The notes below the pieces were generated by a model. That model worked only from the letters and a program-made list of their open reading frames with translations, did not search any database and was not told where the DNA came from. Positions 1 to 7,828 of a stretch of DNA of 27,631 nucleotides are shown piece after piece. Origin of the DNA: a virus; IMG/VR virus record IMGVR_UViG_3300027980_000259, positions 1 to 27,631 of that record; one strand, 5' to 3'. Within the stretch, counting starts at the first letter, position 1, and every line of letters starts with the position of its first letter. A program made the translations under genes and the position numbers.

Positions 1-847
1 AATATTCATAAAAGTGATTAAACTTATAATATGCCGTACCACTAAGAATTAATTGGTTCTGTAAAATATCATTCACGAGATCCTTTTCACTGATATCTGC
101 ACCAAGATGTTTAAACACCTTAAGACTTTTTTCATGGTCCATTTGTCCGATTGGGTCTGAAGATACGGAAAGGAACGGAGAGATAACTTCTTCGAAGACC
201 GTTTTATTCATCGACGCGAATTCGTCACTGATAAGGAAGTTAGCACGATATCCACGAATTTTACTACCATCATGGCCAACAGGTAAAGCCCAAACAATAG
301 ACTCACCAAGGCGAAAAGACCAAGCGTCTGCCCCGTGTACCGGTCCATTTTTACCACCTTTATAAATTGATCTTAGAGCTGCTGATCTATTCCAGACATT
401 TTCAATATACTCAAAAACCAGTTTTGCTTGTCTGAAACCAGCACCAGTAACAACACCTTTTGTGCCGGGAATTGTAATCATTCTAATAATGGTATATAAA
501 GCCAGCGTGCTTGTTTTAGCCATACCACGAGAACCGATTAACATCGGAAAACGGTGATTATACATCTCTCTAATGATCATACATTGAAATGGATATGAAT
601 CCATATTAAACAATAAACGAATCATTAAGTAGAAATAATCCGGGTGAGACATTAAATACGATACATACCTCGCAAAATCTTCCATACCCTCATCCGGTAA
701 ATTAAAGAGAGGATTATACAAGGAATCGTCATCGGCGAGAATGTTCCACCTAGCATCACCTTTAATCTTCTCTATAATTTCATTACTAGTCTTGTTATAG
801 AGGAATGTTCCTTTTAGTTTACTTTTAACGTCTTTGGTTATTCTCAT
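1..847 (-). CDS. terL: Terminase large subunit, N-terminal ATPase part (cut by window edge)
   Basis: This is the motor ATPase that drives DNA into the prohead; the first 282 residues are visible and the reading frame is open to the window edge. A Walker A motif GSRGMAKT lies at about residues 105-112, a Walker B LISDE at about 205-209 and a coupling motif LSGTAYY at about 268-274, in the order and spacing usual for TerL ATPase domains. The nuclease domain lies outside the window. The ATG at 847 overlaps the end of the upstream ERCC4-like gene by 23 bases, and no clear ribosome binding site precedes it, so translation may be coupled. The family is certain from the motifs; the exact start is less so. 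Confidence 0.93.
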   Translation of the reverse strand, partial: MRITKDVKSKLKGTFLYNKTSNEIIEKIKGDARWNILADDDSLYNPLFNLPDEGMEDFARYVSYLMSHPDYFYLMIRLLFNMDSYPFQCMIIREMYNHRFPMLIGSRGMAKTSTLALYTIIRMITIPGTKGVVTGAGFRQAKLVFEYIENVWNRSAALRSIYKGGKNGPVHGADAWSFRLGESIVWALPVGHDGSKIRGYRANFLISDEFASMNKTVFEEVISPFLSVSSDPIGQMDHEKSLKVFKHLGADISEKDLVNDILQNQLILSGTAYYKFNHFYEY

Positions 848-1289
848 AATAGTTTTTTAATATACTGTAAGTTTCGTATTCGGCCATATCTCTATCTTCA
901 CAAAAGATAAACTCGACGCCGTATTCTTCTTCAATCTCTCTAATACTTTTAAGTAGAAAAGCAGGTTTAATCCTAACTCTGCGTTGGAATTTACGAGGGA
1001 TTCCTGAATGCGTAGGAAAGCAATGAATATGAGAAAGTGGAAAAGCGCAGACAATATAAGCTTCATCAAAACTTCTCATCCTTTCTAATTCCTTATAGAA
1101 TCTAACTTTAGCAGATCCTAAACAAATTGCTAATTCGGCGCTTGTAGCTTTACGGTCGATAGTTATCTTATCTTCGTATCCCTCAATAGAATAATCGCCG
1201 GTATCTAGTTTACGGGAAATAGTTCTATTGTGTATGCCGATAAAATCAAACGGCTTTTTTTCCCTAGTATCTACGATTAATTTAAACAT
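825..1289 (-). CDS. ERCC4-fold (XPF-type) nuclease
   Basis: This is a 154-residue protein with the signature of the ERCC4 nuclease fold: VDTRE at residues 6-10, GDYS at 31-34 and IDRK at 44-47. These correspond to the family's (V/I)D.RE...GD...(E/D)RK metal-binding site, with D7, E10, D32, D45 and K47 as likely catalytic residues. ERCC4 nucleases cut branched or flapped DNA in eukaryotes; phage versions are small stand-alone proteins. Its place directly upstream of the large terminase, overlapping it by 23 bases, suggests a role in DNA processing before or during packaging, for example resolving branches. That role is inferred. The start overlaps the stop region of the upstream HNH gene by 8 bases. 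Confidence 0.85.
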   Translation of the reverse strand: MFKLIVDTREKKPFDFIGIHNRTISRKLDTGDYSIEGYEDKITIDRKATSAELAICLGSAKVRFYKELERMRSFDEAYIVCAFPLSHIHCFPTHSGIPRKFQRRVRIKPAFLLKSIREIEEEYGVEFIFCEDRDMAEYETYSILKNYYENNQRR

Positions 1290-1962
1290 TAATAAACCTA
1301 TTAAATTGTTCTTTGGTGTTGTTTTTGCGACCGAAACGTTTATGAAATTTTAAATGACATAAACGACAAAGAGTAACACCATTATCAATATCAAATCTAC
1401 GATCTACGCACCAGTGCCAACCATCAAGATGATGAGCATTTAAAGATCCACCTTGTTGAAAACATTTTTGACAAGTGTAATTGTCCCTATGATAAATAGC
1501 TTTCCGCCAATTTCTAAATTCATTAATATTTCTTTTCTGTAAACGTTCTTCATTAGATAGATCGGGATTCCATGATGGATTTTTTTCTTTACTCCATTTT
1601 TTCGAAGCTGCTTCAAGATTCCAACATCCGCAAGATTTAGATGTATTATTTAATAAATCACCAGCTCTTACGGATCTTTCCACACCACACTTACAGCGAC
1701 AATTCCAGTAGATCATTCTGTTTCTACGTTTAGTTTGTATATTGATCACTGTCCAATAATGAAAAGTACGACCTGTTAAATCCTTGTGTTTCCTACTGGG
1801 ATTACATCCGCACGAAGTAACATTACCTCTTTTTCTGGTCAAAGACCCCTGATATATAGATTTTTGTTTCCCACACGCGCACAAACAAATCCAATTATTT
1901 TTATTGTTAGGATCTTTTGATATAACAGTAAGTTTACCAAAGTTTTTATTTTCTAACTTCAT
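1282..1962 (-). CDS. HNH endonuclease with two N-terminal Cys-rich repeats
   Basis: This 226-residue protein has a C-terminal HNH nuclease domain: CQKC at 164-167, HH at 177-178, N194, CRLCH at 199-203 and H207. Before it are two copies of a Cys-rich module, each with a C.C.CG cluster followed by SCGC (C26/C28/C30 with C51/C53, and C88/C90/C92 with C111/C113). These are likely zinc-binding DNA-recognition units. Such architectures are typical of phage homing endonucleases, which cut unoccupied alleles and spread themselves. The gene overlaps both neighbours by a few bases inside the packaging operon. HNH proteins beside terminases can also assist packaging in some phages, so a packaging role cannot be excluded. 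Confidence 0.85.
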   Translation of the reverse strand: MKLENKNFGKLTVISKDPNNKNNWICLCACGKQKSIYQGSLTRKRGNVTSCGCNPSRKHKDLTGRTFHYWTVINIQTKRRNRMIYWNCRCKCGVERSVRAGDLLNNTSKSCGCWNLEAASKKWSKEKNPSWNPDLSNEERLQKRNINEFRNWRKAIYHRDNYTCQKCFQQGGSLNAHHLDGWHWCVDRRFDIDNGVTLCRLCHLKFHKRFGRKNNTKEQFNRFINV

Positions 1963-2921
1963 GATATTTGATGTTTTATTTCTTGTTTGTAAATTGCTAT
2001 TTGTTCTTTCAACGATTTTTTCTTAACAATTGAAATGTATTTATGAGTTACATTTTGCCAAGTTTTAAATCGTGTGACATTCGAAATAATAGTAGGACTA
2101 TTTAACCCCATCTTTTCAGCAATTCTTACTTGTTTTAAATGATATTTATGATATAAAATGAAGATGGCGGACGCCATTGCTTCATCTAAAACTGTCGTGT
2201 CTCTATTTTGACCCTGTACTTCATTTGTACCCCACCGAATATTTCCGGGTCTGTAATCGCCGTCATTATCAATTCTATCAATAGAATATCCATTCGGCCG
2301 ATCACCCAAGTGGGTTTCAACATATTGACGGAAAGTATCAAAATCCAACCAAGCTTTAAAAATCTTAATGCCCCGACCACCGTACCTCTCATATGATTTA
2401 CTATTCTTATTCATGGTTCGATATTTCATTCCGCGCCATGTTTTGCGTAAATAATGTTCTTCATACTTTTGTTTAGTAACTTTATTAGGATCTAAATATT
2501 CGTATTCGGCGAAACTATTTGGGAGTTCTTGGTGCTTTCTTAATTCTTTCATTCGCTCTTCATGTGTAATTTTCCGCTGACGATAAAGGCGTGTATTACG
2601 GGCAACCTTAGCTTGAAATATAGGCTTGTAGTATGTTTCCTTATTTTTAATATCATCGTGACATTGTTTACACAAAGATATAAGATTACGGCGATTACGG
2701 CGAAGAGAAACGTGCTTTGAATACAATTGAATATGGTGAACCTCAAGCTTAACACCCTTCAGTCCACAAAGTTGGCATGTAAAGTTATCTCGGGCCAAAA
2801 CCTTATTACGGGTCATAAGATAACGTTTATTATAACGCCGCTTATTGCTATTCAACTTCAATTCTTTAAGAGTTGAAGGTTTGTATAATTTACGCCTACG
2901 TCCGCGCCGTTTTTTCGCCAT
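1959..2921 (-). CDS. Three-module HNH homing endonuclease
   Basis: Three modules are visible in 320 residues. (1) After a very basic N-terminus comes a classical HNH domain: CQLC at 49-52, HH at 62-63, N79 and CKQCH at 84-88. (2) At about residues 160-225 is the phage module with YGGRG (180-184) and a SIDRIDNDGDYRP...NIRW block (203-220), common in free-standing phage HNH proteins. (3) At about 240-275 is a helix-turn-helix resembling intron-endonuclease DNA-binding repeats. The first ATG overlaps the neighbouring protease gene by one base. Two different HNH genes in tandem imply successive invasion of this operon by homing elements (inference). Confidence 0.85.
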   Translation of the reverse strand: MAKKRRGRRRKLYKPSTLKELKLNSNKRRYNKRYLMTRNKVLARDNFTCQLCGLKGVKLEVHHIQLYSKHVSLRRNRRNLISLCKQCHDDIKNKETYYKPIFQAKVARNTRLYRQRKITHEERMKELRKHQELPNSFAEYEYLDPNKVTKQKYEEHYLRKTWRGMKYRTMNKNSKSYERYGGRGIKIFKAWLDFDTFRQYVETHLGDRPNGYSIDRIDNDGDYRPGNIRWGTNEVQGQNRDTTVLDEAMASAIFILYHKYHLKQVRIAEKMGLNSPTIISNVTRFKTWQNVTHKYISIVKKKSLKEQIAIYKQEIKHQIS

Positions 2922-3496
2922 TAGTAAATTCCGTCAGCAAATCCCATATACACAGCTTCCTCAGCTGTCATATACCAATCTGTCTTTGTTTTAATTTTTT
3001 GATCTAAATAACTTTTAACTTTACTCAAAGATGAACTACGTTCTTTAAAATATTCTCCATTTATGCATCGTGCTGCATATATTTCAATCATTTTTTTATA
3101 CATCAATTTATTTAATTCCGCCCAAGCTATACCACACTTAGCTTCTCCGTCAAAAGAAAAACTACCGGTATGTACTAGATAAAATGTATCCTTACATAAA
3201 AATCTTAAACCAGCAGCTTGCATAATAATTGTACCCATACTTCCTATTAGGCCAGAACCATAAATAGTAATTGGGGAATCACTATTGCGTATATCAGAAT
3301 ACATGCTCATGCCAAAACCCCAATCACCACCATCAACATTAATCAAATATATGTCAATAGGTTTAGAATTTTCTAAATTAAGCTCATATAAATCTTTAAT
3401 AAAATTTGAAACGGTTTTATAATCAACCGAGCAACCGTCATTCTCCTCTTGGTGGAAGAATATAGTTCTGTTTAAAGTTTTTGTTTTCAAGGTCAA
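2921..3496 (-). CDS. ClpP-fold serine protease, probable prohead protease
   Basis: This 191-residue protein has the ClpP/crotonase-like serine protease fold. The nucleophile is S86 in GLIGSMGTI, the histidine is H109 in YLVHTGS and the acid is probably D173 in TDWYMTAEEA, which matches the ClpP segment ending in an EA..(G)..D motif (here AVYMGFADGI). The length is close to bacterial ClpP without a propeptide. In phages, ClpP-like enzymes near the terminase usually mature the capsid by cutting scaffold and major head protein. That role is inferred from position, as capsid genes are not in the window. The first 59 bases overlap the 3' end of the PAS-like membrane gene in another frame. Confidence 0.82.
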   Translation of the reverse strand: MTLKTKTLNRTIFFHQEENDGCSVDYKTVSNFIKDLYELNLENSKPIDIYLINVDGGDWGFGMSMYSDIRNSDSPITIYGSGLIGSMGTIIMQAAGLRFLCKDTFYLVHTGSFSFDGEAKCGIAWAELNKLMYKKMIEIYAARCINGEYFKERSSSLSKVKSYLDQKIKTKTDWYMTAEEAVYMGFADGIY

Positions 3497-4166
3497 TTGC
3501 TATGCCTCCAACAGTTATTGTATCGTCTATCATTACAGGAAATTTCCATATTAACCACTCTTTCATTTCAGAGTTGTTAGACTTTTCAAATGGTTTAAGC
3601 GGAACAAGCTCTTTAGTGATAATACTTATACATTTATTCGCAACCTCCAAATCATTTACGGCAAACAAATCCGCTACTACTTTTGGCCAGAGCTCAATAT
3701 CCGTTTTATTTATATAAGATTGTTTAGAAATATGCCACTGTTCTTCATAAGCTTGATTAATAAACAACATACGTGAATATTCTTCACCCGCCTCTAAATT
3801 AGGTGGCTTTTTTAACCAAGTTGGAGTTGGAATATATTCACAAAATTTTTGTAGCGCCTTAATAGAATTAAATTGTGAATTTACCAAATGATTCAAATGT
3901 ATTAATTTTTCACGTTCGGTTAGTAATAAAATATTTAAACCATTAATTTCTTTTTGTGATTCGAAAAGTTCTTTTTTTAAGTTTTCCACCTCACTACATA
4001 AAGTGGCAATTAATTTAGACTCCGATTCTAATAATAATTCAAATTTGTTAACTACGTTAACACCTTGTTTATTCTTAAAAGTTAACCATGCAGCCCAAGC
4101 AGAGCCCAAAGTACCAATGAGAATACCAATATTATTTTGATTTATACTAAAATCTAGCCAATCCAT
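3438..4166 (-). CDS. Membrane-anchored coiled-coil protein with PAS-like domain
   Basis: In 242 residues there is one hydrophobic segment (about 12-30, containing ILIGTLGSAWAAWL), a long heptad-rich coiled coil (about 40-100) and a C-terminal domain (about 103-228) that reads like a PAS fold. The PAS-like features are FINQAYEE, ELWPKVVADLF and a closing WLIWKFPVMI...VGGIAIDLE strand pair. PAS domains sense small ligands or mediate dimerisation in bacterial signalling proteins. No kinase or cyclase domain follows. Why a phage head operon would carry one is unknown. The PAS call rests on pattern only; the membrane segment and coiled coil are clear. Its 3' end overlaps the protease gene by 59 bases. 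Confidence 0.65.
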   Translation of the reverse strand: MDWLDFSINQNNIGILIGTLGSAWAAWLTFKNKQGVNVVNKFELLLESESKLIATLCSEVENLKKELFESQKEINGLNILLLTEREKLIHLNHLVNSQFNSIKALQKFCEYIPTPTWLKKPPNLEAGEEYSRMLFINQAYEEQWHISKQSYINKTDIELWPKVVADLFAVNDLEVANKCISIITKELVPLKPFEKSNNSEMKEWLIWKFPVMIDDTITVGGIAIDLENKNFKQNYILPPRGE

Positions 4167-4171
4167 TCTTT

Positions 4172-4342
4172 CTATTTCACATGAATTTCTTTTGGGTTTC
4201 GATACATCAAAACATAATTATTACCAGAAGAGCAATCTTCTACCAAACCAACTAAGCGAGCTTGCTTAGATGATTGCAATTCTTGAATCATCTTGAGGCA
4301 CAAGTCAATTGTCCCCTTAAATATATGCATATTGCTGTTCAT
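4172..4342 (-). CDS. Small protein of unknown function
   Basis: This 56-residue soluble protein begins MNSNMHIFKG and ends NPKEIHVK. I chose the ATG at 4342, which follows the upstream stop directly and has a purine-rich GTGGGAAA upstream. An ATG 24 bases earlier has no ribosome binding site and would overlap the dehydratase gene. No family is recognised. It lies between the nucleotide-sugar enzyme and the PAS-like protein and must be co-transcribed with both. Confidence 0.6.
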   Translation of the reverse strand: MNSNMHIFKGTIDLCLKMIQELQSSKQARLVGLVEDCSSGNNYVLMYRNPKEIHVK

Positions 4343-4343
4343 T

Positions 4344-5372
4344 TTATTTCCCACTTCTTCGTACATCAGTTTGTACCATTTCTTGAACTAAATCATCAAA
4401 AGTATTTTCTTGAGTCCATCCTAAACTTTTTAACTTTTTAGAAGATCCTAATAAATACGGAACTTCACACGGACGGAAAAACTTTTCACTAACTCTAACA
4501 TAATCCATATAATTTTTATTGACAAGCCCAAATGCTTGATTACAAAATTCTTTAATGGTATGTGTTTTTTCAGAACAAACAACAAAATCTTCAAATTTTT
4601 GTTTTTCTATCATTAAATCTACAGCGGTTAGACTGTCATTAACATGAGACCAGTCTCTCCTAGCATCAAGATTTCCTAAGAATAAAAAATTGTTTGTTAA
4701 CCCAGCTTCTAATTTACCGATATAAGAAGTAATTTTACGGGTAACAAAATCCTCTGTTCTTAAAGATGATTCCATATTAAAAAAGATTGGTGTGATAATA
4801 TGCATCCCATATGAACGCCTATATAAATCACATATATTGTGAGCATAAATTTTTGCAGCTGCATATGGAGAGTTAGCAGCTAAAGGTGTATTTTCATCTT
4901 GAAAAGCACCATTCGGCAGTTGTTTGTTGGCTAGCAAATCTAAATTGGAATGCTCAAGCTTACCTTCCTGATTTACAAAGGAAAAGTTAGAACCAAACAT
5001 CTCGGAAGAACTGCAATGAACTATTATCGGCCGATACCAATCACCGACCTTGCGTACGCTTTCCAATAGATTGAGAACGGCGGCTCCTGTGTGCTGTAAT
5101 GCTACATCGGGAGTTTTGAAAGATTCGCCGACATGAGAAGCGGCGGCCGTATTAAAAATTACAGTCGGTCGGTGATTATTGATAATATTAAACATAGAGG
5201 TAGCATCGGTGATATCACCCGATTCTAAAATCGGCGAAATTCCTAATTCCTTTAAACGCCACATATTAGATGAACGCCTATGTAAACCTACAACGGTATG
5301 TTTATTATCTAAATATCTTTTAGCTGCCAAAGCACCGACTTGACCTGTAACGCCGGTAATTAAAATTTTCAT
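4344..5372 (-). CDS. gmd: GDP-mannose 4,6-dehydratase-like SDR enzyme
   Basis: This 342-residue extended short-chain dehydrogenase has the NAD(P)-binding GVTGQVG at 7-13, SSSEMFG at 121-127 with the catalytic Ser/Glu, and Y170...K174 in YAAAK. The stretches FFNMESSLRTEDFVTRKI (196-213) and LGNLDARRDWSHVND (232-246) closely follow the GMD consensus. The family converts GDP-D-mannose to GDP-4-keto-6-deoxymannose, the first step to GDP-fucose, rhamnose or perosamine. It sits between candidate packaging genes and overlaps the upstream gene by 4 bases (ATGA type). In a phage it could serve virion glycosylation or alter host surface sugars (inference). A related epimerase specificity is possible, but the GMD-type signatures are strong. 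Confidence 0.85.
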   Translation of the reverse strand: MKILITGVTGQVGALAAKRYLDNKHTVVGLHRRSSNMWRLKELGISPILESGDITDATSMFNIINNHRPTVIFNTAAASHVGESFKTPDVALQHTGAAVLNLLESVRKVGDWYRPIIVHCSSSEMFGSNFSFVNQEGKLEHSNLDLLANKQLPNGAFQDENTPLAANSPYAAAKIYAHNICDLYRRSYGMHIITPIFFNMESSLRTEDFVTRKITSYIGKLEAGLTNNFLFLGNLDARRDWSHVNDSLTAVDLMIEKQKFEDFVVCSEKTHTIKEFCNQAFGLVNKNYMDYVRVSEKFFRPCEVPYLLGSSKKLKSLGWTQENTFDDLVQEMVQTDVRRSGK

Positions 5373-6229
5373 AATTTGCCTTCTTTCTTTAATTCTTCAA
5401 CGATTTCTGAATTCAATACCGGCCGGTCTTCCATGCCATCAGGATACTTATATAATTCAGACAATCGTATATATTCTTCTTTCATACCCAGCCTATTCTT
5501 TTCCATCTTTAATCCTAATTCCCGGCGGTACGCCGGATTCTTTTGCATATATGCTAATTGATCAGCTAGGGACTCATTAGCCTTTGTCAACTCGCTTGCC
5601 CTTGCTTTACGAGTAGAATTCATCTTATCTAAGAGATCTTGTTTAATTTTGAAAAAAGTATTTTGATTAGCACGAATAGTTTTTAATTCATCTTGAGCAG
5701 TTGCTTTCTCAATGTTAGCGCTATCAATCTTTTCCATCAATAAATCTTCTTGTTCGTCGAAATCATCATCGCGCGTTCCTTGTTTTAACTTAGATAAGGA
5801 AGCTTCAAGGGATTGTACCTCTTTGGTCATTTTCTCTATATCTTGCAGTAATACTAATTCGCGCGTCATAGCTCTGTCTAAAAGACAAGCGGCTTTGGCA
5901 TAGTCTAAAATCTGCTGCTCTTCTGAGAAAGTAACATCTGATCCAAATTGCCGCATCATTTGTTCATAAATATTAATGACGGCATCTATTTCGGCGGAAC
6001 CCATTTGTTTTGCCAGAGGAGCAAATTGTGCCGATTCTTTAATCTTCGTTTCAATATTCTTTTCGTTAGAAACTTTATCTCGCGTAATTCCATTGCGTTG
6101 ACAGTATCGTCGAACAGTATTAGGACTGCGGTTTAATTTAACTCCGACTTCTTCGTATGTATGATATGGAATCAATTTTTCTATTTGCCGTTTTTCCTCA
6201 TCCGTCATTCGCCCCTTTTTAATTGACAC
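5369..6229 (-). CDS. HTH/coiled-coil protein, candidate terminase small subunit
   Basis: This 286-residue protein has an N-terminal helix-turn-helix (about 10-48, including YEEVGVKLNRSPNTVRRYC) and a largely helical, charged body with coiled-coil stretches (about 130-240). HTH plus an oligomerising helical body is the usual plan of small terminase subunits, which recognise the packaging site and load TerL. Its position upstream of the large terminase in the same operon agrees. Against this, it is long for a small terminase and five or more genes separate it from terL. A phage DNA-binding protein of another kind is the main alternative. Its stop overlaps the dehydratase start, and its start abuts the sigma-like gene. 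Confidence 0.5.
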   Translation of the reverse strand: MSIKKGRMTDEEKRQIEKLIPYHTYEEVGVKLNRSPNTVRRYCQRNGITRDKVSNEKNIETKIKESAQFAPLAKQMGSAEIDAVINIYEQMMRQFGSDVTFSEEQQILDYAKAACLLDRAMTRELVLLQDIEKMTKEVQSLEASLSKLKQGTRDDDFDEQEDLLMEKIDSANIEKATAQDELKTIRANQNTFFKIKQDLLDKMNSTRKARASELTKANESLADQLAYMQKNPAYRRELGLKMEKNRLGMKEEYIRLSELYKYPDGMEDRPVLNSEIVEELKKEGKL

Positions 6230-6705
6230 TACACTTCCTCCGATTCAGCGATTACTCTCATAGCAGCTAGTACCTTTTGCCGTGAATGATGTGGAATAGA
6301 AACACCGTCTTTCATTCTTAAAAAATCTTCGCGTAAATTTGCCACTATTTTCTCATCTACAATATTTAAGAAATTCACATCGGCGAACAGTTTATGCTCA
6401 TCCTCTACATCAATAGAAAGACTCCCGGCAGTCATCAGCCGTTTCTTGTTCTCAGCGCTTTGCTCATTGAAGTAACGATCTCTTTTCAATGTTATCAGTC
6501 TATTGCGTACAAAGTGATAAAAGAATTGTTCCGGAGTGGATTTCGCCGAATCATATTTTCGTGCTGCTTCCAATATAAGAAAGTATACTTCTTGCTCAAT
6601 ATCATCACTATCGTAAATATCAAATGTAAAGGTATGCTTAAGTTGTTCAGCTACGTACTGTGTTAGACGTAATAGCTCGTTCTCGTTCATCATCACTTCT
6701 TTCAT
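6229..6705 (-). CDS. Sigma-70 region-2-like protein
   Basis: In 158 residues, positions about 30-78 (SDDIEQEVYFLILEAARKYD, then FFYHFVRNRLITLKRD) match the core of sigma-70 region 2. That region binds the RNA polymerase beta' coiled coil and melts the -10 element. A recognisable region 4 is absent; the C-terminus (RQKVLAAMRVIAES) may form a short helical remnant. Phage sigma-like proteins of this kind often direct late transcription. As it is the second gene of the minus-strand head operon, self-reinforced late expression is plausible (inference). Alternative ATGs lie 12-15 bases downstream; the first has the purine run AAAGAGAAG too close to it, so the start is uncertain. Confidence 0.6.
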   Translation of the reverse strand: MKEVMMNENELLRLTQYVAEQLKHTFTFDIYDSDDIEQEVYFLILEAARKYDSAKSTPEQFFYHFVRNRLITLKRDRYFNEQSAENKKRLMTAGSLSIDVEDEHKLFADVNFLNIVDEKIVANLREDFLRMKDGVSIPHHSRQKVLAAMRVIAESEEV

Positions 6706-6799
6706 CTTCTCTTTGTAAGTCCGAAGCTACGCTTCGCTCTAGTTCTGGGGTTTCTTGTATAACCAGTTCAACGTTACCATAAATAATTTTTGCGGACAT
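6647..6799 (-). CDS. Small acidic/basic protein, first gene of the minus-strand operon
   Basis: This 50-residue protein begins MSAKIIYGNVELVI and has a charge-rich C-terminal half (REDERSDDERERA). I set the start at 6799 because AGGAGA lies about 9 bases upstream; an in-frame ATG at 6865 has no such site and would run into the divergent promoter region. Its last 59 bases overlap the start of the sigma-like gene. The coding DNA holds a perfect hairpin, CGAAGC-TAC-GCTTCG, near 6720. No family is recognised. Confidence 0.6.
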   Translation of the reverse strand: MSAKIIYGNVELVIQETPELERSVASDLQREDERSDDERERAITSNTVRS

Positions 6800-6944
6800 T
6801 TTTAATATTCTCCTGAAAATTTGCGTAATTATTTGTAGTCGGCAGATGTCCGAATCGCCGTACACTTATTATTACCCGAAATTTTTAAAATATTTACGAT
6901 TTTCTTACTTTCGGTAAATTTTTATAAAATAATTAGGAGAAAAG
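6800..6944. promoter_or_regulatory. Divergent control region between head operon and rightward genes
   Basis: The 145 bases between two divergent ATGs are very AT-rich. On the plus strand two similar AT blocks occur in tandem (CGAAATTTTTAAAATA and CGGTAAATTTTTATAAAATA). The second carries TATAAAAT about 20 bases upstream of the plus-strand ribosome binding site. On the minus strand a TAATAAT precedes the 50-residue gene. No convincing -35 boxes are seen, as expected if a phage sigma-like factor is used. The promoter assignment is inferred from the divergent layout. Confidence 0.45.
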
Positions 6945-7370
6945 ATGAATTTACAAGCATTTGGTGCAGATAAGGCTATAGAGGACTGGCTCGAAGATTC
7001 TCGAATTCACCCTGAACTCACGAGAGATATACTTGTGAAGCGTGCAAAACGTGGATGGCTTGGTGAAAGAGCTTTGACTACACCAGTAATTAAAGGCGCG
7101 CGGGCTTCAGATTCGAAGGTCCGCGCGAAAGCACGGGCCGAGAAGGCAGAGTATCGCTATTCTATGTTCTGTAAGGCCCAGAAAGTCCGGCGTTCTGCTG
7201 CTAGAGGCAGTGAAGTATCTGACTTAATGGCGCGTTACAACATATCAAAGTCACAGGCTGAGAAGATTATGTCTAAGAATGAGTGGTACAACGTTCATTG
7301 GGACGGTAATTCTCCGGGATATGATCTCGATAGCAATGGGGAGGGGGAAGCGACCGATGCAGATGCGTAA
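6945..7370 (+). CDS. HTH DNA-binding protein resembling homing-endonuclease recognition domains
   Basis: This 141-residue basic protein starts after AGGAGAAAAG. Its N-terminus (AFGADKAIEDWLEDSR...RAKRGWLGERALTTP) resembles a short domain widespread in phage proteins (AFGE.K...DW..D.R......L..R...GW.PE.A). A helix-turn-helix follows at about 92-112 (SDLMARYNISKSQAEKIMS). There is no nuclease motif, so this looks like a stand-alone recognition module or a remnant of a homing nuclease. It is the first rightward gene, and its end overlaps the next gene by 14 bases. A transcriptional role is possible. Confidence 0.55.
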   Translation: MNLQAFGADKAIEDWLEDSRIHPELTRDILVKRAKRGWLGERALTTPVIKGARASDSKVRAKARAEKAEYRYSMFCKAQKVRRSAARGSEVSDLMARYNISKSQAEKIMSKNEWYNVHWDGNSPGYDLDSNGEGEATDADA

Positions 7371-7551
7371 AATACCTAGATTTCCGAAGAAAGAGTTGAA
7401 AAAGGATCTCAAAGTTACTTCTTATATTGGAAAAGATGGATATAAAGAGTCCAAAGTCATCAAGGCTGGAAGTTGGGGCTGTGGCGACATTGTGTATGTA
7501 CATAATGAAACATCATCAGTTGTTTTTAGGACTTTGGACCAAAACGAGTAA
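7357..7551 (+). CDS. Small basic protein of unknown function
   Basis: This 64-residue protein begins MQMRKIPRFPKK. The start at 7357 is chosen because GGAGGGGGAAG lies just upstream, inside the preceding gene. It has a Lys-rich N-terminus and a beta-rich C-terminus (GDIVYVHNETSSVVFRTLD). No family is recognised. It is translationally linked to the HTH gene and followed by an intrinsic terminator. Confidence 0.6.
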   Translation: MQMRKIPRFPKKELKKDLKVTSYIGKDGYKESKVIKAGSWGCGDIVYVHNETSSVVFRTLDQNE

Positions 7552-7579
7552 AAATTTAAAGGATGTTGAACAATGATAG

Positions 7580-7613
7580 GGCTGTGTCATCATAAGGTGA
7601 CATGGCCTTTTTT
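7580..7613 (+). terminator. Intrinsic terminator after the first rightward pair
   Basis: A ten-pair stem (GGCTGTGTCA with TGACATGGCC, two G-T pairs) and an 8-base loop are followed by TTTTTT. It separates the two AT-rich genes from the GC-richer segment to the right. Confidence 0.8.
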
Positions 7614-7789
7614 GTTGGGGCTGCCCGCAGATGTCCGCGGATGTTGTGGGGAAAGTGCTGAAGTTCGTGTGTTGAGGCCCCGGCGATTCCAGCCCTCCCC
7701 GCAAAACCATTTTTGAGAATGAAAAACCCCGACCTAAGCCGTTACGTCCCAACGACTTACGACACAAACGAGAAAATAAAACTAAAGCC
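7614..7789. other. Non-coding stretch upstream of promoter
   Basis: This is a GC-rich intergenic stretch. It contains a partial form of the dyad found elsewhere (CCGCAGATGTCCGCGGATG near 7625) and a TTTTTGAGAATGAAAAA that resembles the TTCTCA/TGAGAA half-sites upstream of the LexA-like gene. No gene is visible. Confidence 0.4.
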
Positions 7790-7817
7790 TTGCGATTGTT
7801 TCTGCCGATGTTATAAT
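7790..7817 (+). promoter_or_regulatory. Sigma70-like promoter
   Basis: TTGCGA at 7790-7795 and a perfect TATAAT at 7812-7817 are separated by 16 bases. It drives the small gene pair starting at 7877. The 16-base spacer is the same as in the two other promoters of this segment. Confidence 0.75.
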
Positions 7818-7828
7818 TAGTGCTCAGT

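Noticed and set aside
6800-6865. Longer form of the 50-residue protein starting at 6865
   Set aside because: No ribosome site at that ATG, while AGGAGA precedes the ATG at 6799.
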